From: Thermacetogenium phaeum DSM 12270
GTDB taxonomy: Bacteria > Bacillota > DSM-12270 > Thermacetogeniales > Thermacetogeniaceae
Assembly: GCF_000305935.1 (NCBI RefSeq)
Contig: NC_018870.1
Coordinates: 2,875,058 to 2,939,057 of the forward strand
DNA: 64,000 nucleotides
Direction: 5' to 3'
A model generated the notes under the pieces. That model saw only the letters and a list, made by a program, of their open reading frames with translations. It ran no database searches and had not been told where the DNA came from. Both the position numbers and the translations under genes were made by a program. Shown piece after piece: positions 60,251 through 64,000 of the stretch (position 1 is the first letter of the stretch; every line of letters begins with the position of its first letter).

Positions 60251-60885
60251 AAGTGTACCTCCCCGGAACACTTACCATCGATTACTTCTATTATCGTATC
60301 GGAATAATGTTTAGCAATAGCCTTTGAATGTGTCACCAATACAAGTGTTTTGCCATTTTTTTTAACAAGGTCTGCCATCATTTCAATAATCAATTCCTCT
60401 GTTACCTCATCAAGTGCAGAACACGGCTCATCGAGAAGATACACATCAGGGTTAAGTAGTAGAACTCGACCCAACGCCAGCCTTTGTTTTTCCCCCCCAG
60501 ATAGAGTATCCGCAGAGCTGTTAAGCTGTTTCTGTAGCCTGACTCGCTCCAAAATGTCAATTAGAAGATCATCACTCGGTAAGGGCTTCCCTTGAAATTT
60601 CAGTCCTATAGTCAAGTTGTCTCTGATATTGCCTTCAAATATAACAGGATTTTGTGAGAGCAAGGAAACACGTCGGCGGTGAGCAATAGAATCTATCTGA
60701 CTTAGATCTGTTCCCATAAACAAAATCCTGCCCTGTGTCGGAGATATCATCTTGTTTAGCAGTTTCAAAAATGTTGTTTTACCACTGCCACTCGCACCAA
60801 CAATTGTTGTTATTTTTCCTTTTTCTATGAATAGTTTCGGTACTTCTAACACGTTCCTAAATTTGACATCAATAAACTCAAACAT
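60247..60885 (-). CDS. fetA: ABC transporter ATPase, FetA-like
   Basis: 212 residues from the ATG at 60885 (AGGGGG six bases upstream). Walker A is VGASGSGKTTFLKLL, the Q loop SLLSQNPVIFEGNIRDN, the signature LSGGEKQRLALGRVLLLNPD, Walker B VYLLDEPCSALDE and the switch histidine VTHSK. It pairs with the permease as an exporter-like or metal-related transporter. Codon use is AT-rich. The 60886-61327 gap to the next gene has nothing I can assign. Confidence 0.9.
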   Translation of the reverse strand: MFEFIDVKFRNVLEVPKLFIEKGKITTIVGASGSGKTTFLKLLNKMISPTQGRILFMGTDLSQIDSIAHRRRVSLLSQNPVIFEGNIRDNLTIGLKFQGKPLPSDDLLIDILERVRLQKQLNSSADTLSGGEKQRLALGRVLLLNPDVYLLDEPCSALDEVTEELIIEMMADLVKKNGKTLVLVTHSKAIAKHYSDTIIEVIDGKCSGEVHL

Positions 60886-61327
60886 GACCATCCCCCTATA
60901 TGCTTATTGACAATCACTAACAACTTTCTATGAATTTTTCATCCATTCCTTTCATTAATTATATATCTAAATATAAGAATTTTTACCTGTCTGTATCAGG
61001 CAGGGTGCGGAAAATGGACTCAAAACCCTAACCTATGATTTCTTGTTCCTTCCCGTCGGTCAGGTGATGGGGTTCCTTTCAGCTCGCCGGCTCAGCAGAC
61101 ATGCCTCTCCGGACCTGTGAACGGCATGAGTGATCCTCACTCCCGAAGAACTGCCAATTTACCGCAATGCCTGTATATCGCATATTCCCTGCTGAAATCC
61201 ATCCGGATCCTGTTACCACCGGTACCCCCCGGTCATTTAACAAAAAACTTGTAATCCATTTTACTGCAGGCCCTGCCGAACTCTGCTAATATTCCGGTAA
61301 AACATTTTTTTGAAAGGGGAATAAAAA

Positions 61328-61873
61328 ATGATCGTGTGTTGTGGTATACTCCAGAAGGAGATCGAGCATCTGATGCAGGGCCGGGAGGAGATCCTCTACC
61401 TCGATGCCGGCCAGCACGTGGACCCGGAAGCCCTGGCCCGGTCGGTGACCGGTGCGTTGAAAGGCATCAACGGCACAAACATCCCCCTGGTGATAGGAAG
61501 ACAGTGTGCTCCGGACCTGGAAAAGCTGGCCGGCGAGCTCGGCGCCCGGGTGATCCGGGCGGGTAACTGCATCGAAATGCTCCTGGGGGATCTGCTTGCC
61601 GAGTATGATGCCGAGGCCAAAACCTTTTATATCACGGGCGGCTGGCTGGAGAACTGGCGCAAGATATTCGTCGATGGACTCAAATGGGACGAGATTGACG
61701 CCCGCCAGAACTTCGGCTTTTATGACCGCATCCTGCTCCTCGATACCGGTCTGACACCTATCGATGACGAAAAAATACTCGAGTTCTACGATTACACCCA
61801 GGTCCCCATCGAAATCAGGCCGGTCAAACTGGACAACTTTCGCAAGCTGCTGGAGGAAATTATTGACGGGTGA
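61328..61873 (+). CDS. DUF1638 protein
   Basis: 181 residues behind GAAAGGGG. The family pattern is clear: start VCCGILQKEIEHLMQ, YLDAGQHVDPEALARSV, IGRQCAPDLEKLAGELGARV, IRAGNCIEMLLGDLLAEYDA and FYITGGWLENWRKIF. DUF1638 proteins are common in methanogens and acetogens near methyltransferase or corrinoid genes; no activity is known. Its first ten bases beyond the stop lead into a Crp/Fnr regulator gene, so the two are co-transcribed. Confidence 0.88.
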   Translation: MIVCCGILQKEIEHLMQGREEILYLDAGQHVDPEALARSVTGALKGINGTNIPLVIGRQCAPDLEKLAGELGARVIRAGNCIEMLLGDLLAEYDAEAKTFYITGGWLENWRKIFVDGLKWDEIDARQNFGFYDRILLLDTGLTPIDDEKILEFYDYTQVPIEIRPVKLDNFRKLLEEIIDG

Positions 61874-61880
61874 TGTCTGG

Positions 61881-62564
61881 ATGAAAAAAATCAGGTGTAT
61901 GAAAGATCTGGCCGTATTTTCAACCCTGGATTTTCTCGAACGGGAGAAAATCGGGGCACTGGCCGGGAAAAGGATCTACCGGAAAAACGAATACATCTTC
62001 TGCGAGGGGGATCCCGCCGACACCATCTACCTGGTCAAGTCCGGCCGCGTCAGGCTGTTCAAGGTCTCCCTGACCGGCAAGGAAATCACCCTCGACATCC
62101 TCAAAGAGGACGACCTCTTCGGCGAGAACACCTTCTTCGAAGACGCCCGCCATACCTTCAACGCCCAGGCCATGGAGGACACCTTCATCTGTTCCTGCAG
62201 CCGGGAAAGCTTTGCACTATTGCTCCAGAACCCTAAAACCTCGCTGAAAATAATCCAGCTGCTGGGGAAGAAATTAAGCCATTACACAGAACAGGTGGCC
62301 AGCATCGCCTTCCGTGACGTCAAGGGAAGGATATCGGCGGCACTGCTGAGGCTGGCAGAGGAATACGGGAAACCTGCTCCGGAGGGAACCGCTATAGATA
62401 TCGAACTGACCCACCAGGATCTCGCCAACCTGGTGAACGCTTCGAGGGTAATGGTGACCAATGTCCTGAGCAGTCTGAGAGAAGAAGGAGCGATCGCCGC
62501 CAGGGGCCACCGCCTGATCCTGATCAACCGGGAAAAGCTCGTCCGGGCCGCCGAGGCCTTTTGA
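61881..62564 (+). CDS. Crp/Fnr-family transcription regulator
   Basis: 227 residues from the ATG at 61881, seven bases after the DUF1638 gene. The cyclic-nucleotide-like beta barrel is about 20-135 (EYIFCEGDPADTIYLVKSGR, LFGENTFFEDARHTFNAQAM) and the HTH about 150-215 (DIELTHQDLANLVNASRVMV). Two cysteines (CSCSRE) sit where sensor Cys could bind a cluster, and a Cys at position 6 or 43 (CEGD) might join, but no Fnr-type quartet is evident. Likely a redox or metabolite sensor for the DUF1638 locus. Confidence 0.92.
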   Translation: MKKIRCMKDLAVFSTLDFLEREKIGALAGKRIYRKNEYIFCEGDPADTIYLVKSGRVRLFKVSLTGKEITLDILKEDDLFGENTFFEDARHTFNAQAMEDTFICSCSRESFALLLQNPKTSLKIIQLLGKKLSHYTEQVASIAFRDVKGRISAALLRLAEEYGKPAPEGTAIDIELTHQDLANLVNASRVMVTNVLSSLREEGAIAARGHRLILINREKLVRAAEAF

Positions 62565-62636
62565 GATGGCAAAATGAAATCGGTAAATAGGAACGGCAGC
62601 CGGGCGCCCCGGCGGCAGGAACAAGGGGAAGGAAAC

Positions 62637-62909
62637 ATGCAGGTGGTGCAAAGCCTTGCCCGGCGCATCAACACGATGGCACTTCTGCTCTATGAAATCA
62701 AGGCTGGCACTCCCCTGGGCAAAACGGTGGAACTGCTCCTGGAGCTCTTCCGCCGGGAAGGAACTACGACACCGAACGGCGCCCTGATCCTGACCAATCT
62801 CTCCAGGCTTGACCTAGCCGAATTAGCGGAATTAAGCGCCGCGGAACTCCAGGAGTCCCTGGACCGCCTGGCAAGGGACAGCATAATCATCTACCGCATC
62901 TCCCCATAG
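62637..62909 (+). CDS. Small helical protein downstream of the Crp/Fnr gene
   Basis: 90 residues from the ATG at 62637 (AAGGGGAAGG upstream); a longer frame to 62574 has no site. Helical and leucine-rich (VVQSLARRINTMALLLYEIK, TPNGALILTNLSRLDLAELA, ELQESLDRLARDSIIIYRIS), like a small winged-helix or adaptor domain. No family recognised. A terminator follows at 62928, so it ends the DUF1638-Crp/Fnr operon. Confidence 0.6.
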   Translation: MQVVQSLARRINTMALLLYEIKAGTPLGKTVELLLELFRREGTTTPNGALILTNLSRLDLAELAELSAAELQESLDRLARDSIIIYRISP

Positions 62910-62927
62910 GCCGGATACACCGCGCAA

Positions 62928-62961
62928 AGCCGCTGCTTGAAAGCAGCGGCTCTATATTTTT
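62928..62961 (+). terminator. Terminator after the Crp/Fnr operon
   Basis: AGCCGCTGCTT GA AAGCAGCGGCT is followed by CTATATTTTT, 19 bases after the stop. Confidence 0.85.
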
Positions 62962-63062
62962 GCACTTCCTGTAAAACGGTTTACAGCAGCAAATCACACA
63001 GCGCGGTAAGATAGAGGCACCGGGACATCTTCCGGACTACCAGGCCATGAGGAGGTGAGACG

Positions 63063-63302
63063 ATGTCAGTGCGTGAAACCATCAAAAACCAGATTATCGG
63101 GGCATTGAAGGGAGCAAACTTTCCCATTGGCAGCCCCGAGGCATTGCTGGCGGCTTTCCCCCAGGGGGCGGAGACAACCTGCCAGGCAGGGGACTTAAAG
63201 ATGTCGGCGGGAGAAGCTGCAAAGCTGCTCACCCCCGACGATTTCCCATTCCGCAGCGCAGAGCAGGTAGCCGAGACAATCGTCAGCAGGGCAGGGCTGT
63301 AA
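63063..63302 (+). CDS. MTH865-like protein
   Basis: 79 residues with GAGGAGGTGAG before the ATG. The whole length matches the MTH865 family of small EF-hand-like fold proteins known mainly from methanogens: VRETIKNQIIGALKGANFPI, GSPEALLAAFPQGAETTCQA and the end LLTPDDFPFRSAEQVAETIV. Function unknown. In this bacterium it likely came by transfer from or shared use with archaea in anaerobic habitats. Confidence 0.88.
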   Translation: MSVRETIKNQIIGALKGANFPIGSPEALLAAFPQGAETTCQAGDLKMSAGEAAKLLTPDDFPFRSAEQVAETIVSRAGL

Positions 63303-63342
63303 CGGTTCTAAGACACCTTATTTTATATTACAACTCCCGCAT

Positions 63343-63609
63343 ATCGGGTCGGAGGGGGCGGCTAACACCCGTCCCCCCACACCATCATACGTCCAGTTCG
63401 CTATACGTCAGTTCACCAAGCCTTACAAATGCTTTAGTAACGTGCGATTCATCAGGCCGTTACCTCGATCCCCGCAAATGTTCTCCCGCTCCGTGCCGGC
63501 GAAAGGCTCAGACCTTTCTGCGGCCCTCCGCGTATTCACCGCTTCTCTCCGCAGATAGAACCTCTCCTGGGTTTTCTTTTGTCCTCGCCTTCCGTGCGAA
63601 CTCAGTGGT
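63343..63609 (-). mobile_element. 3' fragment of a group IIC-like intron
   Basis: Read on the minus strand it begins within the ORF start (MSS-type text replaced by ACTGAGTTCGCACGG), follows the same ORF region as the copies at 5.6-6.8 kb, and then gives a domain V-like hairpin (GAACTGACGTATAGCG ... GGACGTATGATGG) and the domain VI sequence ending near CGGAGGGGGCG. The 5' domains are missing; the fragment is bounded on the right by transposase sequence. Confidence 0.75.
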
Positions 63610-63642
63610 TCGCGGACACAAGGATTGCAGCGGCGGCTTCTA

Positions 63643-63965
63643 TGGCCGGGGAATTTTCAGATGAATTCATAAAAATGAAATCCATCCACTTGGATGGTGG
63701 GGGTGAATTCTATGCCGATTTTGAATTGGCCTGCAAAGAGTATTGGATCAAGCTGTTCTGTTTGCCGACGCGAAGTCTAAAGCTAAATGAGGTTGTGGAA
63801 AGGCTTAACAGGACATACAGAGAAGAGCTTTGCGAGCGCTATGAGGGTGAGGCAAATCTAGGAGAAGTGTGGCGGGAATTGAAGTGATGGACAATCGAGG
63901 TTTATAATTAAGTTAGGCCACACCAAAACCTGGAGATATATGCCCCGCCCAATTCTCAAAGCAAT
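63643..63965 (+). pseudogene. Integrase-core transposase fragment (IS481-like)
   Basis: The frame carries IKMKSIHLDGGGEFYADFEL and LNEVVERLNRTYREELCERY, giving the D(35)E pair of the rve integrase core. It stops at 63886 (LK*), but the frame continues as WTIEVYN*VRPHQNLEIYAP, the usual C-terminal YNxxRPHQxL, with two in-frame stops. The N-terminal half and first catalytic Asp are missing where the intron fragment begins, so the copy is dead. Family assignment between IS481 and IS3 is tentative. Confidence 0.8.
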
Positions 63966-64000
63966 ATGCATCCTCTCAGCGCTTCACATGTATCGAACTA

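Noticed and set aside
60900..61320. Possible relic gene on the minus strand before the DUF1638 gene
   Set aside because: A short frame (MDFSREYAIYRHCGKL) exists, but no family resemblance or supporting signal was found.

Overview
The window looks like a chromosome segment of an anaerobic, endospore-forming, fairly GC-rich member of the Clostridia (Peptococcaceae or Thermoanaerobacterales-like; genus not determinable here). Reasons: sporulation genes (yabG, csfB/gin, bofA, splB), the classical Firmicutes order veg-yabG-ksgA-yabE-tatD-metG-abrB-rsmI-ricT-holB-tmk-yaaO-csfB, a long Bacillus-type SRP RNA upstream of dnaX-ebfC-recR-yaaL-bofA, strong AGGAGG ribosome sites, and a ferredoxin-linked 2-oxoacid oxidoreductase. 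No rRNA, CRISPR array or prophage was seen.

Layout. 0-5.4 kb: accessory region with a Cys-rich beta protein, small beta-rich proteins (one frameshifted), two unknown proteins, a secreted CAP-domain protein and short interspersed repeats. 5.6-6.8 kb: two ORF-deleted group IIC-like introns in tandem directly behind the veg terminator. 6.9-26 kb: the conserved housekeeping and sporulation block on the minus strand, interrupted by a truncated GGDEF gene, a frameshifted small membrane protein, DUF1284, splB, MITE-like repeats and an ISLre2 element between metG and abrB. 26.5-30.3 kb: acyltransferase and trkA-trkH potassium uptake. 30.6-34.1 kb: korABCD-type operon plus a P-loop protein. 34.2-39.4 kb: a second potassium system (ktrB, ktrA) split by an IS607-type element with tnpB, a candidate omega RNA and an internally deleted tnpA, beside an ahcY relic. 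39.5-43.9 kb: bofA, yaaL, recR, ybaB, dnaX, SRP RNA, tRNA-Arg, tRNA-Ser. 44-48.5 kb: HEPN relic, repeat, nadE, mscS, tRNA-Ser, tadA. 48.7-58.8 kb: mannose cluster. 59.3-64 kb: ridA relic, AT-rich fetAB-like ABC pair, DUF1638-Crp/Fnr group, MTH865-like gene, and a broken intron and transposase at the edge.

The most interesting unit is the mannose cluster. It encodes GDP-mannose synthesis (manC, manB), a 1190-residue protein joining an N-terminal glycosyltransferase to a C-terminal GH130-type phosphorylase through a large unassigned middle, a GT4 glycosyltransferase carrying the PMI-type cupin that this ManC lacks, a second GT4 enzyme and an alpha/alpha-barrel-like protein. Read together, these parts could run fructose-6-P to mannose-6-P to mannose-1-P to GDP-mannose to a mannoside or mannan, and recover mannose-1-P by phosphorolysis. 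That is a testable idea, reminiscent of the eukaryotic mannogen cycle; it is not demonstrated by the sequence.

Several genes have been eroded (ahcY, HEPN, ridA, tnpA, GGDEF, two small proteins), and most show single-base frameshifts, some in homopolymers. These could be real decay or, in part, assembly errors. Coordinates of proteins use the start best supported by a ribosome binding site where this differs from the longest reading frame.
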